Of a DNA stretch of 64,000 nucleotides, positions 26,701 through 42,800 are shown one piece after another. Under the pieces are notes generated by a model, which was not told where the DNA came from, made no database searches, and saw nothing but the letters and a program-made list of their open reading frames with translations. The DNA is from Sanderia malayensis (Eukaryota; Cnidaria; Scyphozoa; Semaeostomeae; Pelagiidae), in the NCBI GenBank assembly GCA_013076295.1, contig RQOL01000699.1, positions 1,984,001 through 2,048,000 of the forward strand, given 5' to 3'. The position numbers and the translations under genes were made by a program. Numbering within the stretch: the first letter of the stretch is position 1; each line of letters starts with the position of its first letter.

Positions 26701-29700
26701 CCATAAACTCCGTTTATAAATAATACCAAATGATATATTTCCTGGGGAGAATGCCATTTTATGTTTAAAGCTGCAACAACTGAAGGTGTAGTTTAGTTGG
26801 AAATGTTCTAATAATAATAGGGATGGATGGAAAGATGGAATGCGTTTATGGTCCACCAACGGCCTTCAAGGCTATGGTTAATGATGGTGATGATGATAAT
26901 AATAATATGTGTAAAATATGGTAAGGGAAAAGGACTTTTTACTTGTAAAAAGCTGCGATCCTCTTCAAGCTCGTCACAACACTGTAATAGTCTGGATCAT
27001 CCTTATCTTCAATATCCTGAAACAAAAATCAGCTTAAATCAGTGCTATCAAGCCCACCTGAAAGGTGACAGGACATTATGGAGATTAACTGAGTATCGGT
27101 ATTCGTGACGGGGGGGGGTGGCACTCACTGCTGGTATTCCACAAGCAACGCTCGAATGAAACTTCTCAACAATTTGATCAATCAATCTGTTGCGTGCAAT
27201 TTCCTGTGGAAAAGACGACATTTATCAGGTATAAAGAGAAGACAAATCGATTCAAGGGATTCGGGTAAATCTTGATGAATCCAGATTACTTCAGATTAAT
27301 TCTGATCAATCCGGATCGTCTCAGATGTTACTTACGGCGGTCTGTTGGATGACGAGATCGTTGTCACAGAGGAATTGCAATGACTTGGCGCATGTTTCAA
27401 GGAGCTGCCAAAAAAATGCAAAAAATACCAATTAGATTCATTATACGCACAGTATTGCATGGCAACAACACATTATGTCAACTCAAGTCAGAAGACAGCA
27501 TGCGATTCACTCACCTTCATACTTGCATGTTTCAACACAATATCTTCAATATGCTGTAACAAGGCCTCCAAATGCTAACAAAATCAAGATGACATTTTTT
27601 AACCCTTCTAATGATAAACATAATAACAGCAATGAATCATAATTATGCTGTTGAGGAACGCCCGGGGCCTCTATTAAAGCAATGAATGGCTGCATGTTTC
27701 AAGGAGCTGCTAATGCTTGGAGAAAAAGTCTATTCCAGGGGGCGTCTAATATAAACGCTACGGTGTGTAATACAGGAGAAGGGTTGAAAAAGATTGCATA
27801 CCTTGGTCAGCCTTTTCTCAGCATAAACTTCAAGCTCGAAACATTGCGGAATAAGCATGAGATTCAACGCCTTGTCAGAATCAGATTCAAACTGAACAGA
27901 AACAAAATCAAAAAGAATCAAATCAACACAGAAATGGAAAATTCCAGATGAAGATTGTTAGATATTCTTAATCAAGAAAGGGAGAAAAACAGTGAAGCTT
28001 TACCTCGTTATGCATTGAAGCAATATCTTACCTTCGCTAGTAGAAATGGCAATGTTTCCATGAAATGACTGCTGAGACTGTGGCGATCTTCGACTAGCTG
28101 CTTTCTGTCTTTTGCACTGATTGCCTATAAGGAAGAACAGACAATGAAATCATATTCCATCGAGCCATCGATCAGAAAGCACATGCAAGTCCAATTATAC
28201 AGCCTATAGATTTAAAACGTGGAGTGTAAGAACTACAACGTAGAGTGCAAGAACTACAATGTAGAGTGTAAAAGCTACAACGTAGAGTGTAAGAGCTACA
28301 AGATAGCAGTTGATTACCTTCTTAACTGCTCTTCCAGAAGGGCCGTGACCAAGAGCTGCTTGGCGACAAGAAGCTGTCATTATCTCAATTAAACATGTCT
28401 CTTCTTGGTCGTTCAGTTCTGTGAACAAGAAATATATCATTCACTAACTGAAGACACAAGAATGAGGTGCCAGTAAACGAAAAACTAACTAACAAGATAC
28501 CAATTATGAAGCAGTGATATTGGGCAAACAGCTGGTATTAAAAGATGGTAGAGTAAAGTTTTTGATTAGTTAAATGCGTAAACATAAAATAAATATTCAA
28601 ATGGCTCATTAGCTCACCGACTTGACTGTTTATATCAAGCAGGATATTTGTGAAAACAGGCCAATCCTAAAAAAAATAAAAAAAGGCTATTAGAATAAAA
28701 AGAATAAAAGAAAGAATAAAAAGGCTATTAGAAATGCACCCTGTCGAAATTATCTTCTTCGGAAAGCAAAATTTAAAAGCGTTGAAGCTCTTAACTACTG
28801 ATTTTTTCATCCAGATGTTTACTGCATGGGTATTCTATATGGTTTGACAACCCAGATGTTGAGGAATAAGGCGAATTAGAAAATGCAACGTGTAGTGTCG
28901 ATGAAATTAACATCAAAACTGACCTTGAGAAGAGTTGTGTGTTCCCAAAGGCTATCAACTAAGTATGCTGCATGGTCGTGAATCTGTTACAAAAACAAAG
29001 AAAACGTTTATTATAAGAAAATAGCCAGCATGTTAATTAGAGATGGTGCTACAACTCAACTAAAAAGCTGATGAATTTAAACAAGTAAATTGATACAAAA
29101 TTATGTTTATTATCGAACTGAATTAAGAATCGCTGTAATTGTTATAAACTTATATAGCTGTTGCCCTTTGTGCTTAAAATAGGATTAGAGCTTCCTTTCA
29201 CCTCTGACGATATGAAAAAGTCAACCAAGTTCTTCATGTTACTTTGTTTCTCTAACATCTTCTTGTTTCCTGAGATAATAAATTGAAATAATCTCAGATA
29301 ACATACAATGCTATCACCCATGATTGTTCAAGCTTCGACAACTCTAATGCAAATGCTGTGTTTCTGGTGATACCTTTTCGTCCTTTTCTTGGTGATTTGG
29401 TTGGAGAATCTACTGTGGCGTTCTCTTGTTCCTCGTAGAACAATCTCATCTTCAAGAATTCCCCGGCAGCCTGTGCTACTGATTTCTGATCACAAAACAC
29501 GAGCTGCTCGACAAACTTCGCATCTTCTTCTTCTAGGATATCATGCCTGCATATGAAGAAAGATAAAGCCATGAAGAAGGAATAGAGCCACGGAAAAGAA
29601 TAAAGAAAAGGATAAAGCCATGAAAAAGGGTAAAGAAAAGAATAAAGCCATGAAGAAGGAATAAAGCCACAAAAAAGGATAAAGAAAAGGATGACGCCAT

Positions 29701-32700
29701 GAAGAAGGGGTGAAGCCACAAAAACGGATGAAGCATGAAGTCAGCAGCATTAACAGCGACTGAAAGTAGTGACCATACTCTGTCAATGTTAATCTAATAT
29801 TCTACTAATAGAAGCCAAGTGTGTGGTATGTATGTGGTGCACTTACTTGAAGAATAAGCACACAAGCCTTATTGCTTCAACAGCTACGTCGTTCTCTTTA
29901 TCAAAGGTCATTTTCACAATTCGATCCTGGAACACACAAAAAACTCTCTCATATAACATTGATAATAGAACTCTACAAAGCTAGAGTTTCTTGAAAGGGA
30001 TTAAAGCGAACTGGATCACATTGCAACGAAACAAAGCAAGCTAAAATACATTGCAGCAAGTTAAAGGATGCCAAAGCATATTGCAGCAAGTTAAAGAACA
30101 TTAAAGCATACTGCAGCAATATAAAAGACGTTAAAGCATATTGCAGCAAGTTAATGCTACTCAAATCAGCTTTTTCCTGGTGTTTTCACCTTGAAACGAT
30201 TAGTGAATAATTCCAGTTGTGCTACGCATTCCTCGTCTTCATAAAGACCCAACAGCACGTGGAGAGCTTTCAGACGGACTTCACCAATCTAAAAGACACA
30301 GACAAATAAAAGCCAGTCCAGAATATTGCCAATTCATATCACATTTACACAGCATTGTAATTCATCGTGACAAAGAGCAGAAATAGATAACATTTATTAT
30401 ACAAGTTATCAAAATCTGCTGTTTGCCAGAGAGAGATTGACAACAATTGATAAAAAGATAATAAAGGGAGATTGATAGGAATGGTTAACGCACTTTATCG
30501 TATAAAGTCCAGCCGACGTATTTCGTGTACGTCTGTTCAGATATGCCAAAGAAAGTGCTAGAAAATAAGAAAGAACTTCAAGTTTAGAGCTAATACTACA
30601 CAGAGAAAACAGAGATATGTACTTCTCGATAAGATTATTCGACAAAGAAATTCTATTGTAACTGAGGGTGGGTACGTGTGAGACTGGATACAAATGTAGA
30701 AGGTTGGAGGGGGGTATAAACATGAAGAAAAGGCAAGGATGATGAACCAGTTGGATAATACCTGTACGTTTTCATCCAGACACCAATCTCTGCGATACAG
30801 ATGGAGCGAATCTCAGGCCTGACATCTCTGTAAAAAGCAATCAATATAGCGGTGTTAATGACGCGGCAATAGTTTGCCTGTTCATGGACACGTTAGCCAA
30901 GTTGGTGAGAAATAACGTGAGAATGACCGGCTGTGGATTACCTGTAGCGATGCACAAATACTCCAGCAAATAGCCTATTCATCATTTCTTGCAAATCAGT
31001 GACGTTTTGTTTCAACTATAAATATCAGAAAGACACAAAGAAATAATTTGAATAGTCTATCGCCACCTAGGAGGGAGCGAAGGAAGGAGGGAGCGAAGGA
31101 AGGGGGGGATTTTGGAAAACAATAGACCTCTGTTCTGAAATAAACAAATATGACATCATCTTTTTAAAAGAGTAGGCTTGCCTGACACTGGTCTATCGTG
31201 ATATCAACTTATCATACAATCATTGAGCAATCACTTGATGAATCATTCAATCAATGATCGTATGATGATTGAAAATTTGGATCAAAATCTTGGATCACTT
31301 AATCATGATCAACTTACATCTTCTCGTTTCCTTTGCAACATTTCAATTTGTTCTCTTGATCTTTTGGTAACTGACTTCCTATTCTCAGAATCGAGTTGTC
31401 TCTACGAAAGAGCAGTGAACACAACGTTATAGAAACACACCATAAGCTTTACCCCTGGAAAAATCCTGCCCTCAATTGTTGAACAACGTAACTAATTAAA
31501 TTTTCAGGGGGGTGGCGTTCTCACCTGAGTATTGTCCGATTCGACGCTGACTTTCAGTGCGACGTCAATGATAGCAGTGACTGTTTTCATTCCTTAACAA
31601 AAACGAACATCATTCATCGATGTCCCAAGATAGCAATTACAGATAATTTCCAAATACACAGGAAGGGAGGGATAGGGAAGGAGACTTACAAATGGAGGGA
31701 AGGGGACGGTTTAAAAATGGAGGGAAGGGGAAGGTTTAAAAATGGAGGAAGGGGAAGGTTTAAAAATGGAGGAAGGGGAAGGTTTACAGATGGAGGGAGG
31801 TGGGAGGTTTACAGATGGAGGGAGGGGGAGGTTTACAGATGGCAGGAGGGGGGCAGGCTTACAGATTAAGGGCAGGGGTTAAATCTGAGAAATTTTTACC
31901 AGCAAATGTGCTTGTATGTCGGAATGCTCTGACTTGTGAGTCAGACAAACCAATGATCCAACTAATTAAGGTGTCCATCATTATTTCATCATAAATTATG
32001 CTGTTCTGACATTGACCAATGAGCAGTTCAATAAATTGTGAAATATTGTTCTGAAAAATCAAAGTAACTGAAACAATCATACAGATGACTACTGACCAGA
32101 CAGCATAAAAGGCTCCTATTCCAGCTTTTCATCTTTTATAGATCTCATTCTCCTAGTTCCTGTTCTTCCTTTTATAGAGAGCAGCCAAAGGCTGGTGTTA
32201 ATTGAGGTATATACAGAGTTGAATAAAGAATGAGAGATATTTGCTACCTTAAACTTTTTGCTTGCTGGACCAGTGGCAATGAGTGGGTATTCGTGGCTGT
32301 CTTCATCAAACAATTCTGTCAACTGCCTGATGGCTTGAACAGTTTCTTCTGCTTCTATCATTTCTCTTGTGACTTTGCCTGGAAATCAAAAGCAACAGCT
32401 AGGTTCAGAACACCAGGATTATTCCCAAACCCAAGGTATATCAAGAATCAAAACAGCAATGAGCTTATTGGGTATTCAACCAAAAAACGTGGAGAACTAA
32501 TAATCCGATCAAATAGGAAAACATCCAACTGCAAGCAACTCTTAAGGAAAGATCAAAAAAGATAATGCACTTATTCAGTCAGAATCAACTAGGAAAACAT
32601 CTATGCACAGGCATCTCTTACGGGAAAGATAAACTCAAAGCCTTTAGATTTCTAAAACCAATAGAATCAGCATTACACTATTGGTTCAGGTGATAATGAT

Positions 32701-34046
32701 TGAAGTTAGATTTTGCTTACAAACGATTATGACTTCAGATTATTACGGTAGACATTTCTGAAGGACCTGATCACCTACCTTTACAACCACAGCATTGAAC
32801 AAAGAATTGAATCAAATCTACCAAGGCCCCTTCCCTGTCTTCATTGTAGTTATCAATCCAATCATCAAGAACAGCCTTGGAAAAACAATCAACAAATTAC
32901 AACATGAAATAATATCATGATATAACATGACTTAATTGAATTAAAATTACTATAACATTGCTGTTCTACATCTACATCTATACTACTACTACTTTGCAAG
33001 GCCAATTGGCATAACTGCAAAGGGGTCACTGACCCAAAATAAAGTCCAAAAAAGCCCAAATGCCCTATTTACAAGTCTGTTAAACCTGCTTACTTACCCT
33101 GAGTGCTGTTCGCCCTCCTTTGACAATATCAAAGAGTGTTTCTTCATCATTTTCACTGCCAGACATTTTCTTCTTCTTTCTGGCTGCCAAGGAATTTCTT
33201 CCTGTACTTTGTCTTCTGGGCTTTTTTACCTCCTGATGGAGAAAAAGCAACATGTACATAGAACTCAGAATAACATAAAATGACATTCACAAGTAATAGC
33301 GAATTGAATTGATGGGTAAAAATATTGGTACCTCATTCTGTTGGACGCTGCTTTTTCGCTTTCTTCCTCTGGATTTAGGGACAGCAGGTTTCTTAAACGA
33401 GACTTCATTGTCACTAAAATCAGCATTAGATTCGTCCTCAGAGCTAAAATAAAAACAAACAAAATTAAAGTTTATGCAAGGATTAAAAAACATTTAAATT
33501 ACCAAACATGGCAAATGAATATAAAATACTGCAGTCACCTTTGAGTATTTTCATCTTGTTCATCTTGATTTGGGGAGTAGATCAATGAAGAGCCATCACT
33601 GGAATCTTGAGAAGACCCCTTTGATGGTCGACGACTATCGCTAGAATGTGACGGTGACAAAAATCTGGTTTTGACGACTTTCGTGAACTTCTTCTCACAA
33701 TACGAATCTAAACATAAGCATAAAACAATAGATATCATTTGACACCACAAAAAAGTGCTGATTAGATGTTGAAGTTTGAGCTCACAAACTCCGATTGACA
33801 TGCATTATCTTGAGAAACGTAGAGAACCCTTGGAAGGTGATTTATTTGTTGAGGCTCCAGAAGTGGGCTTAATTCAAAAGGGGGCACATTAGAAAAGGGC
33901 TAACTAATGAAGGGGTTAGTTTGATGAAACTATGAAAGTATAAAAGAGATGACAAAGATTCATACCTCTGAGTTTTCTTTATCACTTTCTTCAATACTTT
34001 TCGGTGATTCCATGTTTCCTCCACCTTTAGCCAGCAGACCTGGCAT
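20747..34046 (-). CDS. STAG: Cohesin subunit SA (STAG1/STAG2, SCC3 family)
   Basis: This is the HEAT-repeat subunit of cohesin, which binds SMC1/SMC3/RAD21 rings to hold sister chromatids and shape loops. The start is the ATG at 34044-34046 ([10 protein letters not shown]); exon 1 is 33966-34046. Basic and acidic N-terminal exons follow (SRGRKRKSS near 33.37 kb). Then comes the STAG domain: [18 protein letters not shown] near 33.13 kb, [20 protein letters not shown] near 32.85 kb, [16 protein letters not shown] near 32.3 kb, and [20 protein letters not shown] then [12 protein letters not shown] near 31.95 kb. [20 protein letters not shown] near 30.8 kb and [12 protein letters not shown] near 23.1 kb are equally diagnostic. 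The C-terminus is low-complexity and charged. The phase-consistent last exon (20747 to about 20775) ends ETDLPSLL then TGA. A different frame would run to 20694, but it does not fit the upstream phase. The start of exon 2 (near 33.69 kb) is ambiguous. Confidence 0.93.
20889..20949 (+). repeat. Direct repeat pair flanking a C-rich run
   Basis: gacaataggggctatagtac occurs at about 20889-20908 and again at 20930-20949. Between the copies are 12 C, a T and 5 C. It lies in the last STAG intron and looks like a local tandem duplication. Confidence 0.8.
21598..21860 (+). repeat. About 23 bp minisatellite in a STAG intron
   Basis: Roughly eleven imperfect copies of a unit like aactctctaaaaggagtaac, running between STAG exons that end near 21515 and begin near 21962. 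It is purine-rich on the plus strand and non-coding. Confidence 0.85.
23880..23982. mobile_element. MITE family E, 103 bp, with 9 bp target duplication
   Basis: The left end tagactcattacattgcgtc is mirrored exactly by the right end gacgcaatgtaatgagtcta, and pairing continues into cctgtg/cacagg. The flanks are acaaatgac (23871-23879) and acaaacgac (23983-23991), a 9 bp duplication with one mismatch. A 9 bp duplication is typical of Mutator-like elements. A truncated relative lies near 48506-48590. Confidence 0.82.
24830..25017. mobile_element. MITE family B, copy 2, in a STAG intron
   Basis: About 188 bp. Begins ctgtatttcctctaattagc and ends gcgcttattagaggaaacat then agta, aligning end to end with the copy at 3720-3910 and differing by scattered substitutions. 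It is non-coding. Confidence 0.85.
28208..28303 (+). repeat. About 22 bp tandem repeat in a STAG intron
   Basis: Four imperfect copies of a unit like gtagagtgtaagaactacaa, immediately downstream (on the minus strand) of a STAG exon near 28.32-28.42 kb. It is non-coding. Confidence 0.75.
29548..29735 (+). repeat. AAGCCATGAAGAAGGAATA-type tandem repeat at a STAG exon border
   Basis: Several degenerate copies of a purine-rich unit containing gataaagccatgaagaagga, abutting the STAG exon that encodes [15 protein letters not shown] (minus strand, ends near 29545). Read on the minus strand it gives an open but low-complexity Phe/Leu/Ser-rich frame. I take this as read-through, not protein. Confidence 0.7.
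30030..30160 (+). repeat. About 30 bp tandem repeat in a STAG intron
   Basis: Four to five imperfect copies of a unit containing gcatattgcagcaagttaaa. It is non-coding. Confidence 0.75.
31650..31875 (+). repeat. Polypurine tandem repeat, unit about 22 bp
   Basis: Around nine copies of a unit like aatggaggaaggggaaggtt, almost pure purine on the plus strand apart from ttt/tta words. It lies in a STAG intron. Such asymmetric runs can adopt triplex or quadruplex forms, but that is inference. Confidence 0.8.
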
Positions 34047-35597
34047 TCTGAAAATTGCAAGGGTCATAAAACTACAATTAGACAAATTAGGAAGGGGGAG
34101 AGATGGGGGGAAGACAGGAGTATCATCCAGTCAGGTATTACAGTAAATTTGTCATGTGACTTCTTCGCTATCACCGCGGGGGTCTAGAAATCGAGTCGGG
34201 TACTAACTAAGTGAAGCATTTGCTTCCCCCCTTTGCATCGTAACAACAGGAAAAGAGTTTGCTTTGAAAGTTGCCAAAAAACCTTTATACAACAGAGTCT
34301 CTTTAAGAGTTTTAGCCTCCACGTATAAACGCAGCAAAATCTCTCAAAAGAAGCGCAAATCCAGGCTAAACAAAATAACCGACCAGATGGCGTTTAAGAA
34401 AAAGCGGAAAGCTAAACTACCGTGAAAGGAACTAATATATAAAGTCAATAAAATGTATGTTGTTTTGATGGCCTAAAACGTGCGCTTCAATTTAAGGAGC
34501 TATTTGCAAGTGCTTCGAACCCATTGGCTACGGAAATATATGGGGAAAAATTTTGACGTGGTGATATTTTATATTCTAGGACAGTTATTAATCAAATAGA
34601 AATAAATTAAACCTACCTTTTTAAATAAAATACCAGCAAAATTTAATAATACGGCTGTTTTCGTACAATTAAAACTAGCCTCCCTTTAGGAATAGTTTGG
34701 CGCGCAAATAGAATGACCGCATGTTCTGCACAGGGGGGAGCAAAAAGGGAGAAAAGGGGGAAGTTATCTTCCACTTTACATTATTTAATTGTCAGTGTTA
34801 TATTTGTATTCTAATATTTGTGGCTTTCGCATTCTTAAATTCATAAAGTAAATTGAAATGAAACAATTTAAAACAGTTTCAAAGCTGAAAAGACAAAAAG
34901 CAACATCAAAACTTTACTTATTATTTCCTTTTCTTATGAACAGAATGAATGGGAGATTGACTCAAAGTTAACACAAAAAATACACAAGTTTATAATTATT
35001 GTAACAATTTTTAATTCGATTTGGGGATTAACATAAATTTTTATCAAATAATATCAGACACAATCTTGGAAAAACAAATTTCCAAACGCGTTTAAAATTG
35101 TGCTCAATAAGCTACATAAATTTTAATCAAAGAAAAATTAATAGGAAATAATTCAAGTTTCTTATACCGTGAAAAATAACACAAGAAGCTAAAATGTCTT
35201 TGACCAAGTGGAAAGATAATGATTAGGATCTTTATTTGTACAACTAAGAAAACCATTCTCACCTAATGGAAGTAGCTAAAAGTTTAAAATTTCAACAATA
35301 CTTTATGTACGTGGCTTGCTAAACAAATACAAGACAAAGCTTCGTTGGGAATACTATACACATTATCTTTAATTTCAATCTTCCACAGGCCAAAATTATA
35401 CTGTGGACTGCGGATGCTTAACGCTACCAGTCCGGGTTTGGTTTAATCTAAATTCGTATCCGGATATTCTGTCTCTTAGTTCGTGATGCGTACCCCCGGG
35501 AGACATGGTGCTTACATTGTAACAAACAAACTTTGACTCGTGAAAAGACGGAGGTGCCGATGATGAATTTGCGTATGCATGTTGGTCGTATCCACGG
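34047..35597. promoter_or_regulatory. STAG 5' leader and promoter, and 3' flank of the GCKIII kinase
   Basis: Just upstream of the STAG ATG, read on the minus strand, is a splice acceptor (ttttcag then aatgcc). The coding start is therefore preceded by an intron and a separate non-coding exon. A matching donor (aaag then gtaggt) reads at about 34611-34617. Beyond about 34.75 kb the sequence is AT-rich and without coding frames, probably including the kinase 3' UTR. Confidence 0.5.
34696..34708. promoter_or_regulatory. Palindromic E2F-type site TTTGGCGCGCAAA
   Basis: A near-palindrome that contains the E2F consensus half-site TTTGGCGC in one direction and TTTGCGCG in the other. It lies about 80 bases upstream of the predicted donor of the STAG 5' non-coding exon, as a core-promoter element would. 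Use as an E2F site in this gene is inferred. Confidence 0.55.
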
Positions 35598-38310
<2,713 letters not shown>

Positions 38311-39360
38311 TTCAGCTGTTAAAGAGAAGAGAGGAGTTAATTGTCTTAATAAGTTACTCAGACAGCTGTGGGTGTGCTGTCTGCTGTCTAGTCAAAACAG
38401 ACACTCAATTCTAAGTATCCTAATCTTAAGCAAACAGCAACCTGTAACTCTTCTGGAATCAACGAGTGTTTTGATAGAAAACTCCCCTTACAAAGAGTTA
38501 AAATTTTGCCAGAAAGAGCTTGCAATATTCATAGCAAGAAGTTAAATCGGATGCAATTTACAATCCACCCTTTGTGATTTCTCTCAATGCGGAAGCTTAG
38601 GACATGTTTTATGCTGTTAAACCGGCTTTTTAGTATAAACTAAGAGCTCCCTGTGTCACGGCAAAATAATACAATTTCAAATACAGTTGAAATTAGCCTT
38701 TGTTTACCGCGGCCGTTTGTTATCAGTGAACGTATGCGTGACTCCTCAGCGAAGTCATTAACGGGCCTAGACAGTTTGAAAATGATTACAGTTCAACTTA
38801 CCATACTTTGTGATAAGGCCAGTGGCGAAAATGAGAGCCTTTCATAAGCGTTAGACCAACAGTGTGCAAGCCAATTCCATAGATTAAACCAAATATGGAT
38901 CACTGGTAATTTGAACTAAATAAGGCAAGTAGAAACAAGTTAACTTCACATTATCTCTTACACTGTGGCCATATTATCTTGTGTGTTTGCTCCAACATGC
39001 CAACGAGACTGGCACGTTGATTGACAGGTGTCGGATATATCAAAGGATATATATCATCCCAGAAATCATTGCGGCGACAAAAATGCATTAGAAACTGTAC
39101 TTCACAGTTAATTGAGTGACAATACTTTCAAAACATGTTATGTTTTATGACTTATAGTATTTGGATTAAATTTTGAGTCCCCTGGAACAGAAGAAATCTT
39201 TTGTTTTGAAGCTGTACCAGTTGTGTTCAAGAAGAGTATACCAGAGACCTTTTTTAAATTTCAGTTACGTAAGTATGGGGGTATAAGTATGACAAAAATC
39301 GTCGTACGAAACAAAACGTCGTATTGTATTCAATATCCCAAAACGAAATTCATTTTTCAT

Positions 39361-39470
39361 TCCACCGTATGTCGTATTCCATTCCATTGTATGTCGTATT
39401 CCATTCCATTGTATGTCGTATTCCATTGTACTGTATGTCGTATTCCATTGTACTGTTTGTCGTAATGTGT
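39361..39470 (+). repeat. 22 bp tandem repeat (tgtatgtcgtattccattcc)
   Basis: About five copies of a 22 bp unit in the gap between the UXS1 stop (39816, minus strand) and the 5' side of the kinase gene. It is non-coding; the open frame across it is a repeat artefact. Confidence 0.85.
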
Positions 39471-39815
39471 TTTGACTGTCGTAATGAAAGAAAACCTTAA
39501 GTGCATAAAAAAATACGAGAAATCAGCTGATTTGGTTGTATTACTTTTATATAAGTTACTTCATTTACTTATTATTTATCAAACTTCACTTTAATTATTT
39601 CTTTCACTAAAGACTTTGCAGCTATTTGCTGTAAAAACTTGAGTTACAAAAAGCTACAGACGGGAAGTTCTGTTCTTAGATCTTGTAATTTTTGCTGCGT
39701 AATTATCACAATTCTACCATAACAAAAGAAGATCTGCAATATTTGTTAAAAATTCATTATACATAAATAAATAAATCAACAATAAAAGCGAAAGATAATC
39801 AAACTACAACATATA

Positions 39816-42800
39816 TCACAGATCAGTTGTTAATTTCGATGCTTTTGATTTTAAAAGTTCTTGCCTAAAGTACTCAATTGCTTTGGTGAGTCCGACTTTC
39901 AAAGGAACCTACACGAAAAATTCATATCAAATTAAGTTCAAGGCATTTCTATCTAAATCAAGCATACGGATGACGTGAATTAATGAAATAACTCACCACT
40001 GGAGCCCACCCTAGGACGGTCTTTGCCCTGGTTATGTCTGGTTTTCGCCTCTTAGGATCATCTTCCATAATCGGCTTGTTTATGATTTCAGATTTGCTTT
40101 CTAAAAGGAATGAAATTGATAGAATATCAGTTGAGTATAAGGTAGAGAAATGTTTATTGATTTCTAAAAGGAATGAAATTGATAAAATATGAGTTGGGTA
40201 TAGGGTAGAGATATGCACGAAGAAGAAACATAATTAAGAGAAGAAATCATCCATTTGGAAAATTTTGGAAGAAATATCTTCAGATTCACACAATATAAAA
40301 TTGTTTTACCGACTAAGTTTTTGATGAACTCTGCAAACTCAGAAATTGTGTGTTCGTCTGGATTGCCCTGAAAAAAATAGAAAGTAAAAAATATTAGAAT
40401 GTAATATGCATTGGATTAGCAAAGCAAACATAATGCAATCGTAACATAGAGGTTTACCAAGTTGACAGGCTTCGAAAAGTTGCTATTCATCAACAGTATC
40501 ATACCATTGACCAAATCGCTAGAACAGAACAAAATGAAAATAAAGATTTATAATAATTATGAGACAATAATATACAGTCAACTCTGTCTGATTCGTACAC
40601 CCTGAGAAAGCGTGAAAATGTTCTAATTACAAAAAATTCGAATTATAGAGGTTTGTTTTATGAGAGTTGGTTAATTAGTGATCCTTGAAGGGACAGAGAA
40701 GTTCGTTCGAATTAGATAAAGTTCGAATTACACGAGTTCGAACTATGCATATCTGATCTCTATGATAAGATTTTACCAGGAAAAATTACTGTCAATACAA
40801 ATTCAAAGTCTCTATACTAAAAGATACGAGCAAACGAATAGAGGAGGAATGTTGAGCCTTCTTTACCTGACATATTGAAATGATCGCGTTTGCTTGCCTT
40901 CACCATAAATCTGCAAAGCCAAACAACTATGATCAGATTACGCGCCATTGCGTCATGTTGTGACGTAAACAAAATATTGAGATCGAGGCTGCACGGCTCT
41001 CCAGAAAATGCCAAACTCACTGGAGTGAAGTATGGAACTTACGGTCAATGGCTCTCCCTGCAGTGCTTGTAGAATGAAATTGCTAACAACCCTTCCTTCA
41101 AAATAAATACAGCGGACTTCAATTGACATATTTGTCTAACCATTTAGCATCAAAATACCGCAAAAGATGTTTGCAAGATGACCGAGAAATACGTGATAAG
41201 GATATAGCAGATAATATCAAGTTGATTTAAGGAGAAGCACTCAGGCATGACAACATGAATTTGAATTAATTATGAAATATTGTTGCATTTAAAATGTTAC
41301 CATCATTCATGTGCATTCTCGGCCCGAATGTATTGAATATCCTGGCCACCCTCACCTCCACGCCTTCCTATAAAAGACAAGGTAAGAACATTCAGCATGA
41401 TGATTAAGCATAAAAGCACCGCCAAAAGCATTGCCTGAAACCAAAACAATCAGCCTTACAAATCTACTCATACTTAAGCAATCTTCTCATAGCAACAAAG
41501 TCTTCACTGGAGAATTTGCTGGTATTTCAAGAGGGGATTAAAGAACTAATTGTCCTCGATGTATGTTCACCTGTTTTTGGTATGCATAGCACATTGTTTC
41601 GGCCACTCTTTTTCCTTCATCGTAGCACGCTCTTGGCCCAATCGAGTTTACGTGGCCCCAATACTCCTCGTGCTGTGGGTGGACCTCTGGATCTGCAAAA
41701 CAATGAAGTCTCAAACATGAAAAAATGCTTTCTGCTCTTTACATATGTAAAAAGCAATTTCAATTAATATGCATACGAGGCGTAATAAAAAAATCAACGT
41801 AGATACATAATGTCCAAAAACAAGCGACTATTAATGTTTATGTGTTAATGACTTATCACTGAAGTTTAAGATTGGCAACAGGAGAATATAGGTTAAAACA
41901 AATAGTATAGGTAAATATAAGTTAATAGGTAATATAGGTAAATATAGGTTAAAACAAATAATCTTAAAATCAACCTCCGTATATTTCAGACGTTGATGCC
42001 AGTAGAAGTCTTGCTCTTACTCTTTTTGCCAGACCTGATAAAAATAATCGAAAATCATAGAGACAACCTAATTCGCTTAGATTGTTTCATAATATCCTAA
42101 ATAGTGATATCAGCTTTAAGAGCAAAAAGAAACAAATGTTATCTCACCTAACATATTCAAAGTTCCAATGGCATTTGTCTTGATCGTCTGAAAAGGAAAA
42201 AAGACTTATTAACTAAAATGTATCGCAAAATAGTTTGCTTTAACTACAGTGACTTTTATACAATTTAAAAACCTCAGAATGGTTTGGTAGCTGTAGTTAA
42301 CAAACAAAAAACCTTAGCATTGCATGGAGTAAAGAATAAGCGTATTATCTTATTATTTTTTTTTATATCTTTATTTGTTATTTTCACATCTTACCTTGAT
42401 TGGGTTGTACATGTAATTTGGAGGTGATGCAGGTGATGCCAAATGATATATCTGATCAACTAAAAACAACAATAGAAAATACATTACTTAACATATGTTT
42501 GGTGATTTAAGCAATCCTTTTAAAAAACACTGAACATTGTAGTACCTTCAATGTACAACGGCTCAACCACATCATGGTTTATGAGCTCAAAGTTTTCGTG
42601 TCCAATCCTAGAAAAAGAGGGAGACAACGAGATATCATCATGCCGGTAAAAGAACATTACATTATACAATGGTAATATGCATATGATGTATTGAAGTGGG
42701 TAATTTTTGAATATACATAATAGTAATAGCCCTACCAGTGCTCCACATTGACTTTTCTCCCAGTGAAGAAGTTATCAACTACAGTGACCTTGAAAATAGA

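Noticed and set aside
29294..29786. Minus-strand hydrophobic Phe/Leu/Trp-rich frames of 67-141 codons
   Set aside because: They read through a degenerate tandem repeat next to a true STAG exon.
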